NCBI GenBank assembly: GCA_013619155.1
Contig: JABXKT010000014.1
Location: 1 to 39,272 of the forward strand
Length of the DNA stretch: 39,272 nt
Origin: Desulfobacteraceae bacterium
GTDB taxonomy: Bacteria; Desulfobacterota; Desulfobacteria; Desulfobacterales; Desulfolunaceae
Reading direction: 5' to 3'
Part shown: one piece after another, positions 8,889 to 17,239 of the stretch
How positions within the stretch are numbered: position 1 is the first letter of the stretch
Layout: each line of letters starts with the position of its first letter
Program-made: the position numbers and the translations under genes
Notes under the pieces: generated by a model
The model's database searches: none
What the model was told of the DNA's origin: nothing
The model's input: the letters and a program-made list of their open reading frames with translations, nothing else

Positions 8889-8997
8889 TCAAAACCCGAA
8901 GGATTCTAAGATCAAAATCCAAAGGTCTTTAAGGGCAAAACCCGAAGGTTTTTAAGAAAAAACTCGAAGATTTCTAAGCTCAAAACCCAAATATCTC
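8889..8997 (-). repeat. Degenerate tandem repeat (about 21-24 bp, nearly 5 units) copying the gene end
   Basis: Units begin at 8889, 8912, 8936, 8959 and 8980, with the plus-strand pattern CAAAACCCGAAGGNTTNTAAG. The unit at 8980 is the last codons and stop (GF-stop) of the flavoprotein gene, so the 3' end of that gene seems to have been multiplied downstream. Confidence 0.75.
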
Positions 8998-10320
8998 GCT
9001 ATGAATGCGATGCTTATGGATGCCGATCTCTTTCAGCATGGCTCGAACGGCCACCATCATGGGGGGGGGGCCGCAGAGAAAGACCTGGGGTGTGGAGAGC
9101 CCCTGCATGAACTGTCTGAGCTTGGGGGCGGTGAGCCGTTCGTTTTTAGATTGATCGGTGAAGAGAAGGTGGATGGAGAGGGAGGGGAGATCCTGGGTGA
9201 TGGTGTCTAACTCATCGGCAGCGAAGAGGGCCCCTTCAGATCGGTTACTCCAGATGAGGATGATCTTTCGGGGGTCGTGGGTGGCATGTAAGTCGCGGAT
9301 CATGCTGAGCATGGGGGTGATACCGATGCCCCCGGCAATAAGAACCAGAGGGGCGCTATCTTCCAGCATGCGGTGGGTGAAAAATCCGTAGGGTCCGTCG
9401 ATAATGGCGGTATCTCCCGTTTTGATATGGGGGACACCCTTTGTCCAGTCTCCACTCTTTCCGATGACAAACTCGATGGCCTCCGGAGTCGTGGGGGATG
9501 AGGCGATGGTGAAGGGGTGGGCTTCCGGAGATACCGGGGATGCGGGAAAGGAGAGGAAGGCAAATTGGCCGGGGAGGTAGTGGAACGGTGCGCCATGGGT
9601 CGGTGAGAGGCGAAGTCGTGTGGCCCTATCTCCGGCAGGGCTTACCTGGGAGACGACCCACGGGGAGAGACCCCTCATGGGTTCTAGGTGGCGGGCAGTC
9701 AGGAGACCCAGGCAAACGAGGCTGAATCCAAGGCCTATAAGGCGTGGTGCCCCCTCCTCGAAGGTCTCGCTGGAGAAGAGAAGGTGGGTGAAAAGTATCG
9801 ATAGGAGCAGTGGCCCCCCGATTTTATGGGCACCCATCCAGAAGTTGAAGGGGAATTCCAGCTCTTTTTTGTAGAGGGCAGATGCCGTCATGTAGAAGAG
9901 GCCCATGAGGAGGATGGCCCCTATAATTTCAGGCCAAAAAGCCATCTCGAGGGGAAGGGTGGTGATCTCTTCCGGGGCGAAGATGAGAAGTGGGTGCACA
10001 AGGGCGAGAAGGGCGATGGCGATTCCGTTGGCTTTATGGATGGCGATGAGCCGGTCCATGGCTACCATCTGGTTGAGGCTCTTGATGCGGGTCACGAGTA
10101 GCAGTTGTACCATCAGGAGAAGGGCTGCTATCATGCCCACCAGTTTCCCCCCCCGAAGAAGGGTCCTGGGGAGGCCGGATTTGTACTCGATGGAGAGGGA
10201 CTCGAAGAGGAAGGGGATGGACATGGCCCCGAAGAGGAGGAGGGTGAAGAGGAGTGCGCACAGAAGGATGCCTCCCCGCCGAGTGCGGCGTTTCCAAAAA
10301 GTCGCAGGAGAGATGGTCAT
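8980..10320 (-). CDS. Ferric-reductase-like membrane flavoprotein (FAD/NAD(P)H oxidoreductase)
   Basis: 446 residues from ATG 10320, which overlaps the stop of the upstream gene and has GGGAGGTG just ahead. The N-terminal half has about six membrane helices of the ferric reductase/NOX type, with His residues in LALVHPLL, GAHKIGG and FTHLLF that could bind haem. The C-terminal half is an FNR-like module: FAD motif HPFTIASSP, nucleotide motif IAGGIGITPMLSM, CGPPPMM, and an aromatic end IFGF. Probably moves electrons from NAD(P)H across the membrane; the acceptor is unknown. CGPPPMM is encoded across ten consecutive G on the plus strand (9061-9070). The 3' end runs into a tandem repeat. Confidence 0.88.
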   Translation of the reverse strand: MTISPATFWKRRTRRGGILLCALLFTLLLFGAMSIPFLFESLSIEYKSGLPRTLLRGGKLVGMIAALLLMVQLLLVTRIKSLNQMVAMDRLIAIHKANGIAIALLALVHPLLIFAPEEITTLPLEMAFWPEIIGAILLMGLFYMTASALYKKELEFPFNFWMGAHKIGGPLLLSILFTHLLFSSETFEEGAPRLIGLGFSLVCLGLLTARHLEPMRGLSPWVVSQVSPAGDRATRLRLSPTHGAPFHYLPGQFAFLSFPASPVSPEAHPFTIASSPTTPEAIEFVIGKSGDWTKGVPHIKTGDTAIIDGPYGFFTHRMLEDSAPLVLIAGGIGITPMLSMIRDLHATHDPRKIILIWSNRSEGALFAADELDTITQDLPSLSIHLLFTDQSKNERLTAPKLRQFMQGLSTPQVFLCGPPPMMVAVRAMLKEIGIHKHRIHSEIFGF

Positions 10321-10697
10321 GTCACCTCCCTTCGCATCTCCCGGTGGATAAGGTGGGCCAGGGGAAGCTTGGTGAGAAGAATCGCCATGGGGGCCAGGGT
10401 GGATTGGGCCAGCATGTTTTTTAAGGTCAGGGGCTCCGGGGGGTGGACAATCGTGAGATAACCCATGCCCACCACTCCGGCAGTGACGGCGAAGGCATTC
10501 ATCAAGACGGCCATTCCGACGGTGGATACCCGTAAGAAGAGGGGGGGTAAGAGGATGAGGCTCACCCCACTTAAAGGGGCCGCCCACCAGAAGTAAAGAC
10601 TCCTGGCCGGTGGATGAAGGCCCATATGGAGGCAGAACCCCCCGAAGCTAATGAGCATGTGGGTGAGGACCAAAAGATGGGTGGACTTATAAATCAT
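10317..10697 (-). CDS. Small four-helix membrane protein, partner of the flavoprotein
   Basis: About 126 residues from ATG 10697 (a TTG at 10712 would add five). Four hydrophobic segments with short loops; His residues in LVLTHML, FCLHMGLHPP and TIVHPP might bind haem, but this is only a guess. I do not recognise the family. Its TGA overlaps the ATG of the flavoprotein gene, so the two are probably co-translated and may form one complex. No clear ribosome site for either start. The ORF has no frameshift and its composition matches its neighbour. Confidence 0.75.
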   Translation of the reverse strand: MIYKSTHLLVLTHMLISFGGFCLHMGLHPPARSLYFWWAAPLSGVSLILLPPLFLRVSTVGMAVLMNAFAVTAGVVGMGYLTIVHPPEPLTLKNMLAQSTLAPMAILLTKLPLAHLIHREMRREVT

Positions 10698-10867
10698 ACT
10701 GTACCCCGCCAATGATAGGTGGATATTTTATGGCAGAGATCGGGGTGTGGCCCATGAATTTTGTAAAGGGGTGGGGAGATGAAATCCTCATCATAGGGGA
10801 GCCTCATGTTTGGGTGAGCAGTCGTCGGTGTGGCCATGTAAGGCGGGGAGGGTAGGCGTGTGTCGCA

Positions 10868-11032
10868 GTTGCATTCACCGCTTTGTGTTATGGTCAAAAT
10901 GCTACTATTACGAATGTTTATAATGTGTTCTGCTGGTCGTCAACGTTACGGCAGCCGAAAATGCAGAAATGGGCTCACCCTTCGGGAACGACCTTTGACC
11001 GGATCTGCCGCGTTACCAGACAATTGCGGTAA
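10868..11032 (+). repeat. 165-bp repeat R3, copy 1 (second copy inside the ssrA island)
   Basis: Starts GTTGCATTCACCGC and ends ACAATTGCGGTAA. It matches the complement of 36376-36540 over its full 165 bp with about 9 differences, mostly transitions. A frame of about 55 codons stays open through both copies (CSAGxQxYGSRKCRNG), but I cannot say it is a protein. In this copy GCTTGCAACTTTTAGGTG follows at 11066-11083. The rest of 10698-11244 shows no gene. Confidence 0.85.
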
Positions 11033-11244
11033 AATACGACAGCTGCATGTCCGGCCAAGGGACGCTTGCAACTTTTAGGTGTCAATCAGAGACGGCCTTT
11101 TTGGTTTAAATAAAGAGCTTTATTTCTAACAGCTTGTGGTCGTGGTGTAAAGACTTTGGGCTTGGGTCAGGTTTGATTTTTTATGGTCTTAAGCTTCCGA
11201 TTTTTATTCATGATCTTTACGGTGTGAAAGGATTTTTTTTTACT

Positions 11245-11688
11245 ATGATGGACTGGGTATTTATTCACGGCTATATGGCCCTTTTTCTCTGTAGTTTTCT
11301 TGCCGCCACGGTTTTACCCCTGGGCTCCGAGTGGCTCTTGGTGGCCCTTTTACTTCAGGATATGGACCCTGTCTCTCTTTTGTTGTCGGCTACCACTGGC
11401 AATGTGTTGGGGGCGCTCTCCACCTGGGCCATCGGGATATGGGGGGGACCCTTTTTTATGGAGAGGGTTCTGCGCATCGATGCCAGGGCCCAAGCCAAGG
11501 CCCGGATCATGTACGGACGCTGGGGGAGTGGGTCTTTGCTTCTCTCCTGGCTCCCCATTATTGGAGATCCCTTATGTCTTGTGGGGGGGATTTTTAGGGT
11601 GCCTTTTTTTCGTTTTACACTCTTTGTTTCTCTGGGAAAGCTTTGTCGTTATGCCTTTGTGATCGCTACGGTGAAGGTATGGCCTTAA
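11245..11688 (+). CDS. YqaA/DedA-like small membrane protein
   Basis: 147 residues from ATG 11245. An upstream in-frame start at 11134 would add a poorly conserved tail; the Shine-Dalgarno AAAGGA is about 12 bases off, so the start is uncertain. Pattern of the YqaA branch of the SNARE-associated/DedA superfamily: short helix, PLGSEWLLVALL, TTGNVLGALSTWAIG, then WLPIIGDPLCLVGGIFRVP with the conserved Gly-Asp and Pro residues, and a last helix with LGKLCRYAFV. Length agrees with YqaA (about 142). DedA-superfamily proteins are implicated in lipid transport or flipping; the exact role of YqaA is unknown. Appears monocistronic. Confidence 0.88.
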   Translation: MMDWVFIHGYMALFLCSFLAATVLPLGSEWLLVALLLQDMDPVSLLLSATTGNVLGALSTWAIGIWGGPFFMERVLRIDARAQAKARIMYGRWGSGSLLLSWLPIIGDPLCLVGGIFRVPFFRFTLFVSLGKLCRYAFVIATVKVWP

Positions 11689-12063
11689 GTGGTAAAGACG
11701 GTATATTACTGTGGCAATTAAGTAATATCTATTTAAAATACAGTGTGTTGATGTGCTTTTTCTTATTGACATGCGCGTCATACTGATTGAAAATAGAATC
11801 AAGTATGACCGGTATCCATATTGATTTTCCGATTTGATATTTGCGATATGCAGAGATTTTGTAGCTCTTTTTTTTCTCACCTCCTCTTCATTCCCATAAA
11901 TCTTTGAAGCGACCCCTCTTTTTTTCTCTCTCCCCCTCCATGTTTTTTTCCGGCATACGCGGGTTCGTAATTTTTTCTATTTTTTACTTCACCCTATCCC
12001 GGACGGGTGTGGATTTTTTGTTCGGGCTTACCATCGACTCACGTCTACAATAAGGAGAGAGCC
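11689..12063. other. 375-bp AT- and pyrimidine-rich intergenic region
   Basis: No gene seen. A TTGACA at 11767 overlaps a small inverted repeat (TGAC..GTCA) and may be part of a promoter for the gene at 12064, but no good -10 is evident. Several T-runs on the plus strand (11870-11990) could end transcripts from 11688, without a convincing stem. Confidence 0.5.
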
Positions 12064-12378
12064 ATGGATACCATGCAATATTGCGTCAATTTGAGCAGCG
12101 AGCTCCAACGATGGCGAGATGCCATCCATCAAAAAAATGAGATTATTGCTAAAGTTCCTTCCTCGGAAAAACAGCATATGCAGGGCTTTGTGGAGGATCT
12201 GCGCATGTTAGAGGCCGAGATGGATGAGCGGATCGATCAGCTTAAAACCGAATGCCCCACGGTATGGAGTCCTGATAATGCCGATAAGGTCATGGAGCCC
12301 GGGGGGGAGCTTACCTGTTTTGCCCTGACTCCAGAAGAGAGTGACAAGGCCATCGGAGGGGGGAACTTCGGCGGGTGA
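12064..12378 (+). CDS. Small hypothetical protein with predicted coiled coil
   Basis: 104 residues from ATG 12064, with AAGGAGAG a few bases upstream. I do not recognise the family. Residues about 10-60 are charged and heptad-like (SELQRWRDAIHQKNEI, VEDLRMLEAEMDERIDQLK), suggesting a helical hairpin or coiled coil; the C-terminus is acidic, then Gly-rich (IGGGNFGG). No signal peptide or membrane helix. A good terminator follows at 12442, so it is probably transcribed alone. Confidence 0.72.
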   Translation: MDTMQYCVNLSSELQRWRDAIHQKNEIIAKVPSSEKQHMQGFVEDLRMLEAEMDERIDQLKTECPTVWSPDNADKVMEPGGELTCFALTPEESDKAIGGGNFGG

Positions 12379-12441
12379 TCCACCGTCGGATGAAGTGAGT
12401 CCACGTTGGCCCAACGGGTCAGCGTGGAGACATTTCAAGAG

Positions 12442-12475
12442 AGCCACCGCGATTTGATTCGGGGTGGCTTTTTTT
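12442..12475 (+). terminator. Intrinsic terminator after the small coiled-coil gene
   Basis: AGCCACC (12442-12448) pairs with GGTGGCT (12463-12469), followed by seven T. Confidence 0.8.
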
Positions 12476-12619
12476 GCGTTCATAAAATAACAAAAAAGAA
12501 ATTAATAGATTATATAACAACGAAAATGTATTTTTCATTCAGGGGACCGGTTTCGGTTTGTTGGAATTTAACTTTATAACTATCTTGAATTAAAAGATAT
12601 AATAAAATAAATATTGCCT

Positions 12620-12635
12620 TGGCATGGGAATTGTA
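12620..12635 (+). promoter_or_regulatory. Sigma-54-like promoter of glnK-amtB
   Basis: TGGCAT (12620-12625), 5 bases, TTGTA (12631-12635): GG, 10 bases, GT, against the consensus TGGCAC-N5-TTGCW. It lies 62 bases ahead of glnK, which is commonly under NtrC/sigma-54. The -12 element has GT instead of GC, so the call is moderate. The rest of 12476-12696 is AT-rich and shows no gene. Confidence 0.55.
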
Positions 12636-12696
12636 ATGAGGACTGTAATGAGTGTGTGTCGAGTCTATTGTGTCCCCCATTAACCAAGGAGAGATT

Positions 12697-13035
12697 ATGA
12701 AACGTGTGGAAGCAATCATCAAGCCCCATAAATTGGAGGCGGTCAAGGAGGCTTTGGAGGCCTTGGGGATCAGCGGTATGACCGTCACCGAAGTGAAGGG
12801 GTATGGACGGCAGAAGGGGCACCTTGAAATATATCGCGGTGCCGAGTACGAGGTGGACTTTGTCCCCAAGGTAAAGGTGGAGGTGGTGAGCGACGCGTCC
12901 CTCGTTCCCGCTATCTTAGAGGCCCTTATGATGTCTGCCCGCACCGGGAAGATAGGGGATGGGAAGGTGTTTGTCACATCTGTTGAGACAACCATTCGAA
13001 TTCGTACTGGAGAATCGGGAAAAGAGGCTTTGTGA
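12697..13035 (+). CDS. glnK: PII nitrogen regulatory protein
   Basis: 112-residue PII signal protein that reports 2-oxoglutarate, ATP/ADP and nitrogen state and plugs or opens the AmtB channel. Start MKRVEAIIKPHKLEAVKEAL is the family opening. The T-loop carries GAEYEVDFVPK, in which Tyr51 is the site uridylylated by GlnD in proteobacteria. The C-terminal signature TGKIGDGKVFV binds nucleotide. Preceded by AAGGAGAG. The stop is one base before the amtB ATG, the classic glnK-amtB pair, so I use glnK rather than glnB. Confidence 0.95.
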   Translation: MKRVEAIIKPHKLEAVKEALEALGISGMTVTEVKGYGRQKGHLEIYRGAEYEVDFVPKVKVEVVSDASLVPAILEALMMSARTGKIGDGKVFVTSVETTIRIRTGESGKEAL

Positions 13036-13036
13036 T

Positions 13037-14368
13037 ATGAAGATTTTACCCATGAGGCGATATGCCTTCGGACTGTGTCTTGTTTTTTTAAGCTCCACCG
13101 CCTTTGCCGGTGAGGCCCCCAATGCCTTTAGCAACCGCGATGCCATTGCCCTGGTACAGGAGCATGCCAATTTTATCTGGACTCTTATAGCCGCATGCCT
13201 CGTCTTTTTTATGCAGGCCGGTTTTGCCCTGGTGGAGTCTGGTTTTACACGGGCTAAAAACCTCATCAATATCATGATGAAGAACCTGATGGATTTTGCC
13301 ATGGGGTCTCTGGCCTTCTGGGCTGTGGGCTTTGGCCTGATGTTTGGTGCCTCCCCCACGGGTTTTTTCGGGGTCGATGGTTTTTTCCTCTCCCACTGGA
13401 GTCCCGGCGGTGACCCCTGGACTCTCGCCTTCTGGATGTTTCAGGCGGTCTTTGCCGCCACGGCGGCCACCATCGTCTCCGGCGCTATGGCCGAGCGTAC
13501 CCGGTTTTCTGCGTATCTGATCTACAGCCTTATTGTATCGGCCTTTATCTACCCGGTCTTTGGGGGCTGGGCCTGGGGTGGACTATTTCATGGGGGGGGC
13601 TGGTTGGAAAATCTGGGATTTATCGATTTTGCCGGCTCCACTGTGGTCCACTCCCTGGGAGGGTGGATGGCTCTGGCCGGAGCCATGACTGTGGGACCTC
13701 GCATGGGTAAATTCATGAAGGATGGTACCGTTCGGCCTATCTTGGGGCACAATATGGGATTCGCGTCCCTGGGGGTCTTTATCCTCTGGTTCGGCTGGTT
13801 TGGATTTAACGCGGGCTCTACCACCACGGCGGATAAGAGCATTGCCATGATTTTTGTCACCACAAACCTGGCCGCCTCGGCCGGATGTGTGACGGCCATG
13901 CTCATTTCGTGGCTCAAGTTTGGCAAGCCCGAGGTGGGGATGAGTCTGAACGGTGCTCTGGCAGGACTCGTGGGGATTACGGCGGGGTGTGCCAATGTCA
14001 CCCCCCTCTCTTCGGTGATCATTGGTTCGGTGGCCGGGGGTCTCGTTATCTTCTCCGTTCTCTTTTTTGACCGCATGAAAATTGATGACCCTGTCGGTGC
14101 CATTTCGGTGCACGGGGTGTGCGGTGCCTGGGGAACCCTGGCCGCCGGTATCTTTCATATGGATGGGTTCTCTTTAGACATTGTGTTGGTTCAGCTTTTG
14201 GGTATCGGCACCTGTTTTGTCTGGGCCTTTGGCATGGGTTTGATTCTCTTCAAGGTCATCGACAGGGTCTTGGGCCTTCGTGTTTCCGAAGAGGAGGAGC
14301 TTGAAGGGCTGGATATCATGGAGCACGGAGGGATCGCCTATCCCGATTTTGATGCCTCGTCCACTTAA
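13037..14368 (+). CDS. amtB: Ammonium transporter
   Basis: 443-residue Amt/MEP/Rh channel for ammonium at the cytoplasmic membrane. It has a signal peptide (cut after about TAFA) and 11 membrane helices. Hallmarks: FFMQAGFALVESG in helix 1, the twin-His pair in STVVHSLGG and SVHGVCGAWG, and FGWFGFNAGS. Start ATG 13037, 1 base after the glnK stop; an extended upstream reading would overlap glnK and lose the signal peptide. A terminator follows at 14400. Confidence 0.96.
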   Translation: MKILPMRRYAFGLCLVFLSSTAFAGEAPNAFSNRDAIALVQEHANFIWTLIAACLVFFMQAGFALVESGFTRAKNLINIMMKNLMDFAMGSLAFWAVGFGLMFGASPTGFFGVDGFFLSHWSPGGDPWTLAFWMFQAVFAATAATIVSGAMAERTRFSAYLIYSLIVSAFIYPVFGGWAWGGLFHGGGWLENLGFIDFAGSTVVHSLGGWMALAGAMTVGPRMGKFMKDGTVRPILGHNMGFASLGVFILWFGWFGFNAGSTTTADKSIAMIFVTTNLAASAGCVTAMLISWLKFGKPEVGMSLNGALAGLVGITAGCANVTPLSSVIIGSVAGGLVIFSVLFFDRMKIDDPVGAISVHGVCGAWGTLAAGIFHMDGFSLDIVLVQLLGIGTCFVWAFGMGLILFKVIDRVLGLRVSEEEELEGLDIMEHGGIAYPDFDASST

Positions 14369-14399
14369 GATCAAGGTGAGGGACGGTGTGCCTTATTTT

Positions 14400-14452
14400 A
14401 TGCCCCGCATTCAGGCCAAAGAGCCGCCTGGGTGAGGGGCATTGTTTTTTTT
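14400..14452 (+). terminator. Terminator after amtB
   Basis: ATGCCCC (14400-14406) pairs with GGGGCAT (14436-14442), with an inner CAGGC/GCCTG stem and eight T after. The following 14453-14819 is AT-rich without a gene; TTGACA near 14560 with TTAATT 17 bases on could be the promoter of the next gene, at low confidence. Confidence 0.8.
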
Positions 14453-14819
14453 GGGAGGGAGGCACCTTGCATCTCCCTACGATGAAATACTAGTTTTTTT
14501 TAACATAGATTTTTTTATGTGCATGGCCTATTTTCTCTATCTCTTTGAATCCGCTGGCTTGACAAAAATTTATGAACGATGTTAATTTATTAAAATAATA
14601 TTGATCAGCCATCCCTTGCCTGAATACTTATACGCCCTGTGATTCCCTTCATCTGGAGTGACGCGCGTTATTTTTTTACTGCATTTCTGTTTTTCGCCAA
14701 AAGCATTTTGATTGAAAATCAGTTTTATCGCGTCTCTTCTCTGGTGAGGATCTGTTGGTTGGCTTAGATGCCACCGTGTTTTGTATAACGGATACTTTGA
14801 TTATTATGGGAGGAGTGTC

Positions 14820-16295
14820 ATGAAGAGTCTCTCTTCTGAGCGGTTGAAAACCTTTCCAGAATTGGATGATGTGATGGCAAGACTTGCCGCCACCTTCGAT
14901 GAGCCGGTGGGTGTAATTCGTGAATACCGGGAGGTAATGGCCCTTGCCCGGGCTTTTAACGATGAGGTAGTGCGGCCCTATGCCTCGGCATTGAGTCGAG
15001 ATGCCACCTTATTTCCCGTGGAGTTTGTTGAGGCGGCCAACCGTTGGGGGCTTTATTCCCTATGGATTCCCCGTATTTTTGGCGGGCGTGGATACCCTTT
15101 TTTTACAGTCTGTCTTTTTTTAGAAGAGCTCGCCTCCGCCTGTGCCTCCATGGCCCACCTGGTGGGGGTCCACTACCTGGGCATTGCCACGCTTTTTTCG
15201 GGATGGAACGCCGAGGCGGCCGCCCGTATCTGCCGGGAGGTCGTGGAAGGGGAGAGAAAGGGGCGGCCATGCCTCGTCTCCCTTGCCTTTGCTGAGCCCG
15301 AGGTCTCCATGGGCGGTGAGGGCTCTGGCTGCCGTGCCAGGCGAGTGGCTGGGGGCTATTCGCTAACGGGAAGCCAGGTGTTTGTTGCCAACGGTCATCT
15401 ATCCACGTGGTATATGCTCTTTGCTCCCGAAGAGAGCCCTGAAACGTCGTCACGTCTTGCCCTCCTGGCGGTGAAGAGGGGAGGGGACGGATTCTTTATG
15501 GAGAGGGGTGGGGTGGAAAAAGAGGGGCACAGTGAGCTGATTTTTGATGGATATTTTGTCGATGAAGGGGATGTCCTCTTAGACCCTCGTCAGGTCCAGG
15601 AGATGATGACCTACCCCATGGAGGCACCCTTGCCGGGGATTGATTATATCGTTTCTGCATCCCGTGCTGGAATCTGTGCCTTCGGATCTGGTGTGGCACG
15701 GGGGGCGTTTGAGGCCGCCCGTGCCTATGCCGAATCGACGAAAGTGGGCGGTGTAAAGCTTGTAGAACAGGGCTGGGTTCGTTCTCTCCTTGCGAAGATG
15801 TACAAAAATGTCAGCTTGTCTCGCCTGGCATACTTAGAGGCCAATGACGCCATCGGCCTCTACCGGATGTACCGTCTCCTGCAGATTAAGCCCCTCTATT
15901 ATCTGATGCGGTGGTGTCCAAAATGGCTGATGGGACGGGTGGTGGTTCCCTTGGCCTCAAAATGGATTGACCGCTGGTCTCTTGCACGGGGTCCGGCGAT
16001 CCACCAGGAAGCGCTTCCCGCTTCCGATGCCCTGGGATGGGTCTCTCTGGTGGGGTGTGCGGGAACCGATGCCGGGGTGAAAAATGGTCAACTGGCCCTG
16101 TCTCTTCTGGGTGACAGCGGTGCCGGACCGGATGCCGGCATGGAAAAACAGCTGCGAGATGCCCGGTTTATGCAGGCCCATGAGGGCATTCATCAACGGG
16201 CCTGTGAGAATCTTTTTAAGTGTTTTATCGGTGACTCCTTACATCGTGAAGAGGCGGTGTGGGATTTAAACATTGTGGGTGGATTTTTGTTATGA
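14820..16295 (+). CDS. Acyl-CoA dehydrogenase family protein
   Basis: 491 residues from ATG 14820, with GGGAGGAG 6-7 bases ahead. Flavoprotein of the acyl-CoA dehydrogenase fold: N-terminal helical domain (about 30-140), middle beta domain with SLAFAEPEVS and LTGSQVFVANG (FAD/substrate loop), and a C-terminal helical domain. Near the end, RDARFMQAHEGIHQ corresponds to the family's RDAR..YEGT segment, whose Glu is the usual catalytic base; Glu is kept, but the flanking residues are unusual. It is longer than typical short/medium-chain enzymes (about 380), with an insertion rich in aromatic and basic residues around 340-400. No electron-transfer flavoprotein genes are near, and substrate cannot be predicted. 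Confidence 0.88.
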   Translation: MKSLSSERLKTFPELDDVMARLAATFDEPVGVIREYREVMALARAFNDEVVRPYASALSRDATLFPVEFVEAANRWGLYSLWIPRIFGGRGYPFFTVCLFLEELASACASMAHLVGVHYLGIATLFSGWNAEAAARICREVVEGERKGRPCLVSLAFAEPEVSMGGEGSGCRARRVAGGYSLTGSQVFVANGHLSTWYMLFAPEESPETSSRLALLAVKRGGDGFFMERGGVEKEGHSELIFDGYFVDEGDVLLDPRQVQEMMTYPMEAPLPGIDYIVSASRAGICAFGSGVARGAFEAARAYAESTKVGGVKLVEQGWVRSLLAKMYKNVSLSRLAYLEANDAIGLYRMYRLLQIKPLYYLMRWCPKWLMGRVVVPLASKWIDRWSLARGPAIHQEALPASDALGWVSLVGCAGTDAGVKNGQLALSLLGDSGAGPDAGMEKQLRDARFMQAHEGIHQRACENLFKCFIGDSLHREEAVWDLNIVGGFLL

Positions 16296-16542
16296 TGCGT
16301 TATCGCAGATGCGAATTGTTTGCGTAGCGTATGGGTAACGACTGAGGATGTCACCTTTTTTGCTTTTCTCGAGGGCATCTGATGTGGTATGTAGCCAACG
16401 CTTCCTGGTCGGAGCATTGGAAGAGAGAGGGGGGGTGGAATTAATTTGGGTAAATAGTTGTTTTTAAAGGTGGAATACCTAAATTTTTATATAAAATATG
16501 CCCTCTGTCATGCCTGTAACCCAAGAAAATGAATGTGGGGTC

Positions 16543-16851
16543 ATGAAAAAATATCGCTTGTTGATGAATGGCAGTAATTACCTGATGAATGTTGATGATA
16601 AGACCCAACGCCAAGGTTTTTTTCAGAATATGGTCATCGATGCAGGCAGCCCCAATCAGGCTGAGCGACAGGCTATTTCGCGGATTTTTCATGATATGGA
16701 GCTTCAGGTATTGACCCTGAACACGGTAAAGAATCCCCCCCGGGTCGCTCTTCATACCCTCTGGGAATTGGATGTGGCCTACGATGACTCTCGTATCGAT
16801 ATGGAACGAACCTTCTACCCTGAAAAGAGGTGGTGGGAGTTCTGGAGATAA
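16543..16851 (+). CDS. Small hypothetical protein
   Basis: 102 residues from ATG 16543 (MKKYRLLMNGSNYLMNVDD); a start at 16498 would add 15 residues. I do not recognise it. No membrane helix or signal peptide; a central MVIDAGSPNQAERQAISRIF segment and a tryptophan-rich end (RWWEFWR). The first lines look like a small beta-strand fold made for a short cytoplasmic protein. It stands alone between the acyl-CoA dehydrogenase homologue and the DUF481 gene. Confidence 0.7.
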   Translation: MKKYRLLMNGSNYLMNVDDKTQRQGFFQNMVIDAGSPNQAERQAISRIFHDMELQVLTLNTVKNPPRVALHTLWELDVAYDDSRIDMERTFYPEKRWWEFWR

Positions 16852-17239
16852 TCGGCGCGTCTTTTTGGGCTGGTATATAATCACCCCCACATTTGTTTTC
16901 CTCCCCTCTTTTCTTTATCTCTCTTTTTTGCCCTCGGCGATGTCTCTTCGCGTTTAGAAAATCGCACAAATCGTTCGGGGTTGCCCCCTTTATGACTGGA
17001 TTTTTGTTCTGCCTGGTGCCTACCCCGTGCCACCGGTGACAGCTTGTCCGACTCTATGTAAGTCCGCATTTCTTCCCACGTCCATCATTCCGAATTTTCC
17101 GGGATATTTTTTTTGTTCATCCTACGTTTCATTGGGTGGTGCCCTCTATTTTTGGGGGGCATCGTTTTTTTCATATTATGGACCACTCGTCTCGGACGAT
17201 GACGCATGGGGCGGGGATACGAAGGGAGGTATGACAATT
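16852..17239. other. 388-bp T-rich intergenic region
   Basis: No gene, repeat or clear hairpin seen; GGGAGG at 17224-17229 serves the next gene. Confidence 0.5.

Noticed and set aside
10868-11078. Repeat R3 as a protein gene or an integron attC site
   Set aside because: The frame is open in both copies, but differences are not clearly synonymous; no GTTRRRY/RYYYAAC pair of canonical type is seen.
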